Source of the DNA: Nipponacmea schrenckii
Lineage: Eukaryota > Mollusca > Gastropoda > Lottiidae
Length of the DNA stretch: 64,000 nt
Reading direction: 5' to 3'
NCBI GenBank assembly: GCA_030562195.1
Contig: JAUJPP010000012.1
Location: 18,538,001-18,602,000 of the forward strand
Part shown: positions 11,388 to 24,020 of the stretch, one piece after another
Numbering within the stretch: the first letter of the stretch is position 1
How the letters are laid out: each line of letters starts with the position of its first letter
Notes under the pieces: model-generated
The model's database searches: none
What the model saw: only the letters and a program-made list of their open reading frames with translations
Told to the model about the DNA's origin: nothing
Made by a program: the position numbers and the translations under genes

Positions 11388-11795
11388 TATTTTTAGAAAT
11401 CCTCTTTCTCCCTTCCTTTGAGGGTTTTTGCATGCCCATCTTTGACTAATTTTTGGTCTAGATTTGAAATTTGATGTCTGAAATTGGATTTTCTTTCAGA
11501 ATTTCTGAGATAATGAGAAATTTAATTGGCGGAAGGTTATTTCTAAAAATGGTGGTTTTGTGTGCAGTGACAGTCAAGCGGATGTTGATAAAATGTAGTG
11601 GTTTACTTTCATTTTGTTTAGTTCAAAATTTTCATCGTCATGCTATATTGGATTTTTGTACAGAAATCAAGTATTGGTCTGGCTTTCATGTGACATATAA
11701 GAAAGTGTTTCTGGAAAAGAGTTCTAGAAGGTTGAATTTTGTGATTTAACATGGAAATAGATGGCAAATGAATCAGTGGACTAAGTCCGTCTTGT
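11388..11795 (+). repeat. Dispersed repeat, right unit of a tandem pair
   Basis: Same order of blocks as the preceding unit, with about 20 extra bases (TTTCAGAATTTCTGAGATAA) in the middle. This copy is closer to the 6.4-6.7 kb version (GTGACAGTCAAGCGGATGTT). The 92-codon frame across it is a by-product of the repeat. Confidence 0.8.
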
Positions 11796-12479
11796 CAATA
11801 GTTAATAAGGCAAGAGTTGTGTCCCTTCATCTGTATATTTTCCCTCATATCTGCTCATCCAAAATATCAGGTCGTATCTTAAGTGGTTTTATTCTTTGCA
11901 CAACCAAGTCGGTATTACCGACTGAAAAGTCTCTAGAATGAACCATTTTCGTCAAGATTTGGATGCTCAGACTATAATTCCTATCGTATGGAAATATGTA
12001 TGGTTCATACATGCAAATAACACACGCCATTTTGAATCACTACCTCGACAGAACAAATCGAATTTCGATAAAAAAAAAAAAAGAAGTAATATTTCAAATC
12101 GGGTAATCTTTGGAGAGGTTATTTTTTGCGATCTTGAGAGTATTTCTTAAAGTATAGATGTCCGGAGATCCTTCGATACATTACATTGTTTTGGAAAAGT
12201 AAAAAATCTGTGAATATTTTGCAAAATTCAATAATATACCACATTCTGTCACTGGCAAATCCAATATATTGTTTATAAGTACTGTCTCCCTTACACCCCA
12301 CAAGTAGAATGAATGTTATGAATGATGATACAGAACAAATCACCAACTCTTTCCATGATTATTTATTGATATCACCGAATTATATTAAACTGGATCAATC
12401 ACGTCATCAATATCAATTATATTAGCTGAATTTTCTTCCACTGTCAAAATAGTTTATTGGGCTATGCCGCATTGATTGT
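11796..12479. other. Non-coding stretch, nothing recognised
   Basis: AT-rich with an A12-type run near 12070. No gene, array or terminal repeat recognised. Confidence 0.5.
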
Positions 12480-13990
12480 TTAAATTGTAACTTTGTCTTA
12501 TGACTTTGTTATAAACTGTTTCCTAAGACTTTATGATATGTGTCTTGTGGCTTTATTATAATATGTGTCTAGTGACTTTGTTATAAATTTTGTCTTGTGA
12601 CTTTATTATAACATGTGTCTTGTGACTTTATTATAATATGTGTCTTGTGAGTTTATTATAAACTGTATCTTGTGACTTTATCATAATATGTGTCTTGTGA
12701 CTTTATCATAATATGTGTCTTGTGACTTTATTATAATATGTGTCTTGTGACTTTATTATAATATGTGTCTTGTGACTTTATCATAATATGTGTCTTGTGA
12801 CTTTATTATAATATGTGTCTTGTGACTTTATTATAATATGTGTCTTGTGACTTTATCATAATATGTGTCTTGTGACTTTATTATAATATGTGTCTTGTGA
12901 CTTTATCATAATATGTGTCTTGTGACTTTATCATAATATGTGTCTTGTGACTTTATCATAGTATGTGTCTTGTGACTTTATATATATGTGTCTTGTAACT
13001 TGTTATAAACTTGTGACTTTATCATAATATGTGTCTTGTGACTTTATTATAATATGTGTCTTGTGACTTTATTATAATATGTGTCTTGTGACTTTATTAT
13101 AATATGTGTCTTGTGACTTTATTATAATATGTGTCTTGTGACTTTATTATAATATGTGTCTTGTGACTTTATTATAATATGTGTCTTGTGACTTTATTAT
13201 AATATGTGTCTTGTGACTTTATTATAATATGTGTCTTGTGACTTTATATAATATGTGTCTTGTGACTTTGTTATAAACTGTGACTTGTAATACTGTGTCT
13301 TGTGACTTTATTATAATATGTGTCTTGTGACTTTATTATAATATGTGTCTTGTAACTTTATCATAATATGTGTTTTGTGACTTTGTTATAAACTGTTTCT
13401 TGTGACTTAGTTATAATATGTGTCTTGTAACTTTGTTATAAACTGTGTCTCGTGACTAAGTTATAATATGTGTCTTGTGACTTTGTAATAATATGTGTCT
13501 TTTGACTTTGTTTATAATATGTGTCTTGTGACTTTATCATAGTATGTGTCTTGTGACTTTATTATAATATGTGTCTTGTGACTTTATCATAATATGTGTC
13601 TTGTGACTTTATCATAATATGTGTCTTGTGACTTTGTTATAAACTGTGTCTTGTGACTTAGTTATAATATGTGTCTTGTAACTTTGTTATAAACTGTGTC
13701 TCGTGACTTAGTTATAATATGTGTCTTGTGACTTTGTAATAATATGTGTCTTTGACTTTGTTTATAATATGTATCTTGTGACTTTGTTTATAAACTGTGA
13801 CTTGTAAACTGTGTCTTGTAACTTTGTAATAATATGTGTATTGTGACTTTATTATAATACGCGTCTTGTCACTTTGTTATGAACTGTGTCTTGTGACTTT
13901 GTAATAATATGCGTCTTGTGACTTTGTAATCATATGTGTCTTGTGACGTTGTTATATGCTATTGTGACTAAGTAACGATTTTTTTCTTAA
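12480..13990. repeat. Minisatellite array, 25-bp unit, about 60 copies
   Basis: The core unit is TGTCTTGTGACTTTATTATA plus ATATG (25 bp). The central stretch (about 12540-13330) is nearly homogeneous, with TTAT/TCAT variants interspersed. The right part (13370-13960) mixes a second variant ending TTGTTATAAACTG, and the edges decay. Frames are not conserved. Confidence 0.96.
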
Positions 13991-14454
13991 ATTTCGTGCA
14001 GTTTTTTCCTACTGCACATAAGCATAGAAGCTAGCCACAGAAAATATATCACCTTATTAATTCAGTTTTGATGCAGTTAACTCTAGCACTTGAGGCGTGA
14101 TACTAAGTGCTTTATGCATTATAAGTGTTCGTGTGATTGGTATGGTTTGATCTAAGCATATCGAGCTATTCACTAGAAACATCAACGTTTCAGGAGTCAA
14201 ATTCCAAATTAATAGTCAAGTAAATAACGATTGGACAATATTAGCCAATCAGATTGCTAGAAAACATGTAGATCAGATCATTGTGAATTATGATAATTTT
14301 GACAAGCCAGCTTAAATTAATTATTTTATGGATCAGATCGCGTGTTTTGAACAAGTATTTCTGACTTTCTTTGAATTAATGATTTGTATTGATTGAAATG
14401 TCCAAATTCGATTTTTGTCATCATCAATTATAAATAATACATTCGTCTTATTCC

Positions 14455-14950
14455 TTGCTACATTTCTTTTCATTTTTTCTGTCTATTTTATGTCTGTGGC
14501 TTCTTGTCACGATATCGTATATGTTCAATTATTTATAATTCACACCATGCTTAACATGCACACTTTAATAATGCTATGTGCCGTGTAAAATTCCCCTTAT
14601 TGCACCCTACATGTATATATTTTCTATTCTATTTGATGTCTGTGGAGTCTTGTCACGATATCGTATATTTTATATGTTTACCTCGCCGCTTTTACAATAG
14701 CGCCCACAAGCCTTGTGTAGTGTTACATACAGGCGATGCATTGCAAATATCCTTTATTGTACACTACATATGTATTGTTTTTATGCTATTTGATTTGATA
14801 GGTCCTATCACGATGTCGCACATTTTTTAATATGTCTACCTAACGTTTTCAGACATGGTTAATAAAGCGCTGTTCTGTGTAAAATTCCTTCTATTTGTTA
14901 CCTATGGAATTTTGTCACGATATCACACACGATAATTCAAAATATTTACA
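14455..14950. repeat. Degenerate tandem repeat, unit roughly 107-155 bp
   Basis: CTTGTCACGATATCGTAT-like blocks recur with anchors near 14506, 14652, 14807 and 14914, each followed by AATTCACA/GCACAC-type and GTGTAAAATTCC-type sequence. It looks like an old, diverged array. An 84-codon frame inside it is not a gene. Confidence 0.6.
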
Positions 14951-15179
14951 ATTCACTGCACTATAATTCACAATAGAGACTAGAAGCCCTGTATTATACA
15001 TACATTGCTTGGTAAATTTATTCTTATTGCACGTCGTGAACTAAAAGCCCATGTGATTTCGAGGTCTTTGCCAAGGGGCTATGCTTTAAAACAATATTTT
15101 CTGTCTACCTATAATATTAGGAACCAAAACATTTACATGAATTGTCGTGGAGAAAATTTCACATAACACTACCAATTAC

Positions 15180-15400
15180 ATACCAACAAGCTCTCCCATA
15201 TGTGACATAAGTCCAATTTTAGTGGTATGCCTGTTTCCGAATAAGATGGCTGGTCAAAACGTTTTTGGGGCATCGAAATAGGTCAACCACAATTGGTATC
15301 TTTACTAGAGCTATCGACACGTGTTTCGGAAACACAGGCCTCATCAAAGGGGTAATTGGGGGGTTACTGTCCAATATGGACCTATGTGTAAGCTAGCTCA
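15180..15400 (-). mobile_element. Penelope-like element terminal fragment with hammerhead-like core
   Basis: Read on the minus strand it gives TTTGATGAGGCCTG, then CCGAAACACGTGTCG. Hammerhead ribozymes in Penelope-like terminal repeats have CTGATGAG, GAAAC, a tiny helix III and GTC. Here the first core base is T instead of C, and helix I pairing is not convincing. The surrounding text (AAACGTTTTGACCAGC read on the plus strand as GCTGGTCAAAACGTTT) also recalls Penelope termini. It is probably a relic of a pseudo-LTR. Confidence 0.4.
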
Positions 15401-15642
15401 TTGACCAATGACAAACATCAGCGTCAACCAAAGGCACAGTTATAAGGTCTCCTACATTTCCCTTGGGAAATTCTGATGAGACTTGTCGGTAGAACTCACC
15501 AGCCTTCGAACACAAAAGACTGACATTAAAATTGTAAAAACCAAAGGCTATAAACTTAACAAAATCAATGAGGTAGACATGAAAAATTTAATTTAAGAGG
15601 TATCATGCAAACACCAAGATAACGTTTCTGGTTTACTGCTTG

Positions 15643-15648
15643 TTTATT
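15643..15648 (-). terminator. Possible poly(A) signal of the GALNT-like gene
   Basis: AATAAA on the minus strand, about 360 bp downstream of the stop codon of the GALNT-like frame. It is the nearest canonical hexamer I noticed; use is inferred only. Confidence 0.3.
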
Positions 15649-16005
15649 CCTATTATGAACTTTTCATTCGCCCCTCGTAAAATATGTTCCAGGCATTCCA
15701 TTGTTGATGTGTTCAGTATGTTAATTTTATAACCACCCAAGATTACAAATCAACAAATATCCGACCGTTACATAAACCTTAAATATGTTTAACAGAAAAT
15801 AGAACAGTCGTTGGTGCGGTTTCGTCTAGTCAAGCGATGGATCATATTATAGAAGACGCCACCAGTTGCTTGCAGTTAACCCAACCCTTCTGTAAACCTA
15901 AAAATTAAGATTTAATCAAATCCAGAGTTTATAGCGTTTGCGTTAAAAAAAATAACAATAACAATGTAAGATGACCAAGTATATACATTATTTAGGCATA
16001 CTTTG

Positions 16006-17706
16006 TTATAAACACGATCTGGCATATTGTAAAGAAAACATAAACTGATTCTGTTTTGTATAACTGTTCTTGCACGGCATCATTTTTAATGTACCATGTG
16101 TATTTTCCTTGGAGTCTAGCTGGTGGGTTACACATGTTTTATTTTTATACATTAAACGATTGTATTGATAGGTCCACAACTTTGTGTTGGTCACATTTCC
16201 ACATCGGGTTAAAACAAGGTCATTGTTTTTAACATCGACGCATTTATTTCCAAACATAAATTGAGAAGAATCGAAACGAAACTCTCTCCCCATTTGAGTA
16301 TTATTTCCAACTAAAATTATTTTTTCACGTTTTCTATCCGTGGACAAGTACACTTCCGAATTTTTAACTTTTAATTTCCCAAAATATTCAGTGCCTTTGG
16401 GTCGAACTGCAAGTCCTGGCTGCCCGATAGTTAAAAAAGTTCTGAAACTTGAGCACTTAAGTGATTGCTGATAAAAATTGCGAGCTCTGTTGGAAAAGTA
16501 TATGGCCGATGACGATCGACTGCGACGACCTTTTGCAGATGGAGTTCTGTTGAATACAGACGCAAGACATATGTAGCTGGTCTGGTCTGTTCCCATCAAT
16601 GCACGAGCTATGTAAGTCTTATAGTTAGTGATTTTTGTTACATCCATGCCTTTATTTGATTTGTTTTTGGACGGAGTTTCATAAACCCTAGAGCACGGTG
16701 ATATCATGATCTGTCCAAGACACAAATACGTCTTAATGCTCCAAAGAACAGCTTCAGCTCCATCTGCTCCTCGAACACTATCAAACCCTCCTATTTCTTT
16801 GAAATATTTGGCACTGACTATAAATAAATGTTCATAAACCGTCGGGGTTCGAGTAACGATGTTTCTGTTTAAGACCTGTGAGCCCCAATGTAGATCTAAA
16901 TCTAAATCAAGCTCCCTTCTTAACGAAAATGACAAATAGCTGTCTTCCTGAGTTTCATTCTGTTTCAAAATCACATTTGGAACCACAACGTTTCTGAAAT
17001 GTTTTTTTAATTGGAAGACCAGCGGCTCCAGCCAACCACGTGACACAATCACTCGAGCGTTCATCATGACTAGATACGATGCCTGGGTAAATTTAGAAGC
17101 GAAATAAGCAGAAGCTAAATCTGAGGTTAGATTATTTAGTCGGAACGTCCTGAAAAACGGCACCGGAATCAGAACGTTTTCCAAAATTTCAAAGTCACTT
17201 TCACTTATTCTCGTGTCGCCGACCACAAAAATATTTTGAACTAAAGATTTGGGTGTGTTGAAGAGAACATACATCACAGAACTCAACACTTGAGGCAAAG
17301 GAACATTTCCGATTGTTATTATGATACTGACAGAATTAGCAGGAATCGTAGAATAATTAGAATACTGCACATCACAGGATTCAGCCCTGTTATCTCGCAA
17401 TTGAAAATTCCATGGAAATTTAAAATCCACTTCCTTAGCATTGTTTAAATACTGTTCAATTTCCATTTGCAAATGAGTAACATTCGGCCAATCTTCGGAA
17501 AATGATTTGGACATGTCGGCATCCTCGGCTGCATAAAAAGCTTTCGGTGCCCTTCCAGTGAGCATAGTGTCAGTAAGATGCACTGTAGGTTCTTGTCGCA
17601 ATGTGGTCAAAATCTGAAACACTGCAAACAATACTATAATTAACATCAACCACCGCATTGAATGGTATTTCCGTAACATTTTACAGTAGTTGAATCGAAT
17701 GGACAT
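16006..17706 (-). CDS. GALNT-like type II membrane protein, probable pseudoenzyme
   Basis: A 566-residue uninterrupted frame. A short cytoplasmic tail, a signal anchor (about 18-35) and a stem are followed by a GT-A-like domain (about 125-345) and a C-terminal ricin-type beta-trefoil (about 440-562). The layout and the blocks SIIITIGN, GWLEPLV, VRTPTV and YFKEIGGFD match polypeptide GalNAc-transferases, which start mucin-type O-glycosylation in the Golgi. The catalytic signatures are degraded: the DxH metal motif reads NAR (216-218), the WGGEN loop reads RGADGAE (about 312-318), and CSHVGH reads CSRVYE (about 338-343). Every metal ligand I can place is missing, so transferase activity is unlikely; a lectin or regulatory role is inference. 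The length is normal for the family and no stop interrupts it, so it looks maintained. It is intronless here, unlike most vertebrate GALNT genes; a retrocopy is possible. Confidence 0.82.
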   Translation of the reverse strand: MSIRFNYCKMLRKYHSMRWLMLIIVLFAVFQILTTLRQEPTVHLTDTMLTGRAPKAFYAAEDADMSKSFSEDWPNVTHLQMEIEQYLNNAKEVDFKFPWNFQLRDNRAESCDVQYSNYSTIPANSVSIIITIGNVPLPQVLSSVMYVLFNTPKSLVQNIFVVGDTRISESDFEILENVLIPVPFFRTFRLNNLTSDLASAYFASKFTQASYLVMMNARVIVSRGWLEPLVFQLKKHFRNVVVPNVILKQNETQEDSYLSFSLRRELDLDLDLHWGSQVLNRNIVTRTPTVYEHLFIVSAKYFKEIGGFDSVRGADGAEAVLWSIKTYLCLGQIMISPCSRVYETPSKNKSNKGMDVTKITNYKTYIARALMGTDQTSYICLASVFNRTPSAKGRRSRSSSAIYFSNRARNFYQQSLKCSSFRTFLTIGQPGLAVRPKGTEYFGKLKVKNSEVYLSTDRKREKIILVGNNTQMGREFRFDSSQFMFGNKCVDVKNNDLVLTRCGNVTNTKLWTYQYNRLMYKNKTCVTHQLDSKENTHGTLKMMPCKNSYTKQNQFMFSLQYARSCL

Positions 17707-17852
17707 ATTGTTGACTTGGAATTCGTCTTAGATTCAAGACGGAGTTTTAACGTTGTCCTGTGAGAGTCATTTTTGTCACGCAATGGGGTTTGACACAAAC
17801 AGAAATGCCTGGCCGTAAGAGTCTTGTTATATAGACACACACATAATGACAC

Positions 17853-18780
17853 AAGCTGATAATCACATTATACTTTAATAATGAATGAGAATTACACTGA
17901 AGTAAGAAATCACGCTATGGTCATGCCATTTTCTTAGCGAACACGTAATCATCAAACTTGAACCTTTCCTTGTATTTGGGACATTGGTCATTCAACCACT
18001 ATCTGTTGAAAATGGCTGCTTTCCTGAAAAGAAAGTGAATTATATTAAGAAAGGATATTATGTATTCTGCTTTCATTTATAAATTTATTGGAGGTTTAAA
18101 AATTCACATATAATAAATCAAATTTAAAACATAAATGGTTAAGATTTTTCAGTGACCTGCGCTTTATTTTACAGAAAGACGGTAGTGCCTGTTTCTTATT
18201 TAACTTCTATAGCCTACACGAAACTACGTTTGTTTCTTCCATGTGAGAAGCATAAGTTCTCACATATATTCCATATCCGAGAATAGACGTCTACAGGATT
18301 ATGAAAATACAGCGTACACAGGAAAATCGGGAAATGATGGACAACACACTAAGAAGCTATTAAAAGATCCGAATCACATACTAAAACAAAAATTGTATGT
18401 ACTAATATTGCACGTATTTCACACAGAAGACACATTAAGTGTTTGAAATTTACAAAAATAGGAATTTATACTCTAAACCTATATACAAAACAGCATAGTC
18501 TCATCCACGTATCCGTTGATATACCATATTCACACGTTAAAATATAAAGTTCTAAGAGTCATGCATATCTTAACGATTAATTTTCGCTCAAGACACAACT
18601 AAATCGTGTAAATCCTTGAGGTTTATTCAACAAAGCTTTCTCTTCAAAATCCAATAACGTTCCACATTGACAATGTGTATAACGATTGATAGTGAACCAT
18701 ATGTTTGAGATTAAGTAGAAATGAAACAGTCTTGTATTAAATAAATCATTGTGTGACTTCAAGGCTTATTAGAATATTAA
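17853..18780. other. Upstream flank of the GALNT-like gene, no gene seen
   Basis: AT-rich with only short shadow frames. A promoter for the minus-strand gene should lie at the left end, but no clear TATA or initiator can be fixed. Confidence 0.45.
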
Positions 18781-18789
18781 CAAATACAG

Positions 18790-19170
18790 AATGCGTTTTC
18801 ACTTAATAATATGAGGGCAGTTTGAAATGTTACGAACTGCATGTTCTCAATCAAAGTTCTCTAGTGCATGACATTCATTTTAAATACGAGGAATGATTGA
18901 AACCTTATGAAATGAAACGAGCTATATGTTCTGCTTTTTGACTTTTTTTTTGACTAATGAGTATTCGCAAGGCAATGCGGTGCGCAATTATAGAAATTTC
19001 GCTAGTACATATCAATAGGATAATCTTATATACGAGGGATAATGAAAACGGAATGGAATGAAACCGAAGTTTATGTTCAGCTTTTCGTCTCTTGATCGGG
19101 CTAATAACAACTTAGCCATGCAGTACGCAATGAGGGTTAGATTGCTACGACAGTTGTATTAGCATACACT
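18790..19170. repeat. Degenerate repeat units, about 147 bp apart
   Basis: TAAATACGAGGAATGATTGAAAC (near 18880) and TATATACGAGGGATAATGAAAAC (near 19030) head related segments that continue into GAAATGAAAC and GTTCTGCTTTTTGAC or GTTCAGCTTTTCGTC. The order resembles the inverted SINE-like unit, so these may be decayed SINE copies. Confidence 0.4.
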
Positions 19171-19787
19171 ATTTCCGATTTCATACTGTTGAGGAACTTA
19201 AATATAAATGTTTTACTAACGTGTCCCTTTAAACGCTAAGATGTTTATCCATGATCTAACGGCCCTCCCTGCACTTACACAACCCGTACCACAGTACTAT
19301 TTGAGTTTTTTTTTTACCAATATATAATATACAATGTTTATAAGCATTAATTAGATACACGTATTTTTAGCTAGCTTGTTCATTATCAATAGATATATAA
19401 ATATATTAACAAACTTTACGGTCAGCCCTCGTCATTATGGTATGTATATAAGGTTGTCAAATGTCTTTCTGTGTCTTACTTCTGTATATAAACAAAACCA
19501 CTATGGTCTATATAGAAAATTAATTTTAAATACATACAACCCACAAATATCTATTTGCGTAGCTAATGTCAAGCATTTTCAACATTCTGTGTGTGTTTTT
19601 CTCGAGTAGTACTAACACATAGTTGAATGAAGTGTTTTGTTAAATCTGAATTGTATTTTTTAGTATCTTCTGAATGAGGAAAGGAAAAGACCAGGTTTAA
19701 CATCCGGTTGGCTGTGGATTGCTTTGTTTCCGCTAACAATTAAAATTCTATCAATATCCGAGCTTAAGCAAGGTCAGCAAGTTTGGA

Positions 19788-20000
19788 AAAATGAAATGAA
19801 TGGAATTTTACGTCCTTCTCTTCTGCACCTTATAGGTTATAACGGAGATGGGAAACGCCATTCACTATTCAATGAGTGAAATTGCCAGGACAGCGATATT
19901 GGCCTACTATTTTGCGATTTCCAATTGTCGAGGGATCTTTAGCGTGCACTGCCTGCGGGGTTAATTTCGGTCTCGATGAATGAAATTAGTCTCCAGGAAT
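19788..20000 (-). repeat. SINE-like element, minus orientation
   Basis: Its reverse complement carries the tail, the CTGTCCTGGCAATTTCACTC block and the GTGCACGCTAAAGATCC block in the order seen at 10590-10960 and 29375-29605. The right end (tRNA-like head) is not clear. Confidence 0.6.
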
Positions 20001-23000
20001 ACCTCTTCCAAACATCGATAGATCCGGGTATGGATTTGAAGCCTCACATTTCGACGATCAACTAATAAGCTTTTTATAGGCGTAAGGTCAATTGATCAAA
20101 CAGAAGGCGAAACTTTACCTCAGAGTCATCACGACCTCAACCACTAGATTATTCCATATCATGACAAGTACCACAAAATATCATGCTAACATGAAAGAGT
20201 TGTATCTGGATATTACAAACATGAGTGTGTAGAAATCCAGTCCCTGAATTACAGAAGTAATTTGAGCCCACCAAAACTTGAGTATACCTAACAGTAACAA
20301 ACGAAATAGCGAAATTAATTATATTCAAAGACTTATATACCAGAATTTGAAACCCTGCAAACCTGACTAGAAGTTCAAAAAGCCTTAACCATAAGATGTA
20401 AAGTGCTTACCTGCTAACGTAAATATATTATATTGCCCTCCTAAACATTTCCTTATCCTATGTCATGTTTTGCAGTGCTGCCCAAGCTTTCTATTCAATA
20501 TGTTTATAACTTGTAAACTAGAGCACAAGTTTCGAGTAAACACCCAATGTAACTTTGCTATTAGAGTAAATATTTAGGAATTATCTCGCAGTGGGTGTCA
20601 AGACTAAAATAACATATCATAATTCTTATATCTTAACCCTCAGTGTGTAAACATGCATGCATAATATATAAGGTTTCGAGGAAAGGACGGATTGTTTCTC
20701 CCAGATGTACAGGCCTAAGGTGGAAATTAGGATAAAGGGGTCTGGATCTGTTTGATGGTTTTCTTCTGTTCTGATCTGTTAAGTACAGATTGTTTTTAGT
20801 TAGCTTTGAACAAGATTGTCATTTAAGTTCTCATTTTTTGAATATGCCACTATCATTTTCTGTTTATAGACATGAGAAATTTCTCTTGAAGAATCTTATA
20901 ATGGGCTTGAACTATCTTGCTTGCTTTATCACTGGTTGTTTTGAAGAGGACGACAAAGGGTGCTATGCCCGCATTATGATGAATATTAAGTTCTATGGGT
21001 CTTGCTGTATTTAATGTATTAATCCAATGGGCTTCTCTAGATTGACTGAATTCCAATTTCTAATTGAAAAACTGCAATCTTTAACCTGTATATTCGGTAA
21101 ATGTCAAACGCTTAATTCCCTAAGGGAAATCTAATACAGATTACAATGTTTTGCTCAGCTTTTTATACTGAAATTCCAAGAATATCGTCCTTTGATTAAA
21201 ACCTGATAATTTTTAAGAACCCGGTGCCCTCTATGATGAATGGTTCCAACTCAACTACGTGATATTATTACTTAATCACTTAAAGGGAAACACTGACTTA
21301 GTTGCCTTACCTCACGGAATTTCTCACAGATGGCAACTCCGATTGCTGGATTTTATGTTTGAGTATATCAATTCGTAAGTCCATGATGAACATAAAAATG
21401 CGTAGTATTATTATCTACCTTGCATAGGATACATGAAGTGCTATTGTTAGTGTTCATGTCCTTTTGACTTGCCGCAATACGTGGGCCACATTCCGCTCAA
21501 CCTTCGCCATTGCTCGTTAGTTTCATTGGGATGTAACAACCTGCATTGATACTGGTGAATAGGGCATATTTTTTTTTATTCGAATGCAATCTCGATTTTC
21601 CAGACCGATCATACTATCGAATGCCCCTCACTAGTTTCTGACATGAAATCGAGCTGTTTGTAGAAAAAGTAAGACTGGAAGATAGAGATTGTCCAATGTA
21701 CATTCAATACAAAAGTTATGAAACTCGGCATAATTCCTTGCACTCTTAAGAATAAATTTTAGGGGACATTTCACTTTAACAGTCTGTTTAGAATGCATTA
21801 AATGTAAATAAAATCCGCCAAGTAATCGTCATCAAAGACTGTAATATTACGATCGATAATGTACTATAGAATAGTCCATCAACGTCATTGAAAATCAAAA
21901 AACGATAGACTGGAATTATTAATATACATGTAACTACACTATGAAAATATTTCATTATAATCACAGAATGAAAAAGTAAACAATAAAAAATTATTCTAAC
22001 TAAAATGAAATATCTGACCAGATTTCTTAGAGAGAAATTTAGGTTTTGTTTTGTTTAAGTTTTTTAGTTTTCACATTGTTTTATAAGAATTGGTTCATGG
22101 TTCAAAGATTGGGCAACTGGATTGAATGCATCGAAATGTTGCTTGAAAAGTTACCGAAATAATATCTATTAATATTTCTATTCGTTCGAAGAGATTATGA
22201 TTTTTCTAACATTAATTGATACAAGTATTTCTGGAAAGATAAATATGTGATCACTCGACTTGCATGATGAACACTAATGGTCCATATGATTTCAAATTGC
22301 TGGCTAAAATGACTGCAGGTACTACTACTTCAAACTCACATTGGTTGAATGTCATTAAAAAAAATAGTAGAAATAAACTAGTCTAACAAAAACCTGTTGT
22401 ATTTTGGTGCACGCGATCTCTCTTTGAACCCGTCTTCATATTTCAAAGGGGAATTCACTTTCAGTTCCTTTAGTGGAAAGCAAAAAGATTGCAAACAATT
22501 AGCAGTTTCTTTATTAACAATTTCCTCGCATTTCTTCCTGTTGTCTGAATTTTCTCAAAATTTGTACTAAATAATAAAGCGAGGGCGCCATGACATTATA
22601 CATTCAACATGTTTCTAATTAAAATACATACATTAGGTTCTTTAGATATGATGCTCTTAAATCTCTTTACACACCAGTTTTATCAAAGTTAACACATTGC
22701 CGTTAAAACTGTACAGATAGTGTCTATAGAATACAAAGTTTTACCCACGCATCTCAACCAACTGATTGCTTGGTGTCTATACGCTAGAATTTCAGCCTTG
22801 GCCGTAATAAAGACGAATGCACTGGAGGAGATGAGGGGCGATATCTTTATCTTTTAATATTAATAATCTCGTTAAATAGAATTTTGCAATCTCTTCATGA
22901 GAAATAGCCTACATGCTCCTTCTAGAACATAATTATCATACTACAACCCCCCCCCCTTTTTTTTAGCTAACTATATTAATATTAAGTTTAATTTGCGAGA

Positions 23001-23554
23001 TGTACTTGATAACTGACCACTTTTACCCGATTTTGGATAAGATTTTCGGCCCATGGACATGTTCTATTTCAAAGATTTTTATAATTTTCTATAAATATTT
23101 TTAGCCCATAGGACATGACATTCGCTCGGGATATGTCAACCTTATTCAACCTGTCAGTGTTATAGGTAGTAAGATTTGCAAATATCGTTTGAAATGGTGG
23201 TAATCGCCTTGTATTTTATGTGAACCACGTACTGCACCTGTTAATGTCATGCAAGAAATATACACGGGTACTTACCTTCAAAATATACCTGTCAACTGTA
23301 ACATTAAACATATAAAACGACACACCTATAGATTATAAACCCAGATTCGGGTTGAATTTAAAAACAACACAGTAGTAAAAAAAGAAATGAAAAAGGAACA
23401 AACAACAGTACAAGAATAACAAACTAGGTTTAATTTCTACCAGTTGGTCTTTGGCCAAACCTATTCCTTGGGTTTTTTTTTGTTTTGATCGATTAGAAAT
23501 TAGAGTTTCTAACACTGAACAGTGCTACAGACGCCATAAAATTATGAGAAATTC
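20001..23554. other. Long non-coding stretch
   Basis: No gene recognised. Near 20690-20725 a short frame reads KDGLFLPDVQA, faintly like the tail of LINE reverse transcriptases. A C10 run followed by T9 lies near 22947-22965. The 60-77 codon frames here have no recognisable motif. Confidence 0.5.
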
Positions 23555-23564
23555 AAAAGAGCCA

Positions 23565-24020
23565 GTGATAAATCAAGAATACACCACGAAACCTGGCAAA
23601 CTTAACGAAAGGACGCGATGACCTAAACCTAAATGTTTGATGTTGTCATTAATCGCGGAATATATGCAAATATCGGGATTATACCAAATCAAGAACGCAT
23701 CACGAATCCTGGCAAACTTAACGAAAGGACGCGATGACCTAAACCTAAGTATTTGATATTGTCACTAATCGCGAAATATGTTCATATCGGGATTATACCA
23801 AATCAAGAATGGACCACGAACCTTGGCAAACTTAACGAAAGGACGCGATGACCTAAACCTAAATGTTTGATATTGTCACTAATCGGGAAATATGCTCATA
23901 TCGGGATTATATCAAATCAAGAATGCACCACGAACCTTGGCAAACTTTAACGAAAGGACGCGATGACCTAAACCTAAGTGTTTGATATTGTCACTATTCG
24001 CGAAATATGCTCATATCAAT
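23565..24020. repeat. Tandem repeat, ~115-bp unit, 4 copies
   Basis: GGCAAACTTAACGAAAGGAC occurs at 23595, 23711 and 23825, and with one extra T at 23939. Each is followed by GCGATGACCTAAACCTAA, TTGTCA(C/T)TAATCG and CATATCGGGATTATA. Copies differ by few bases, so expansion was fairly recent. It ends near GCTCATATCAATTACTG. Confidence 0.93.

Noticed and set aside
11471..11749. 92-codon frame
   Set aside because: Lies wholly in a dispersed repeat and is not open in the tandem sister copy.
23570..24020. CRISPR-like array (regular repeats)
   Set aside because: Units are contiguous ~115-bp tandem copies without unique spacers, and the genome is eukaryotic.
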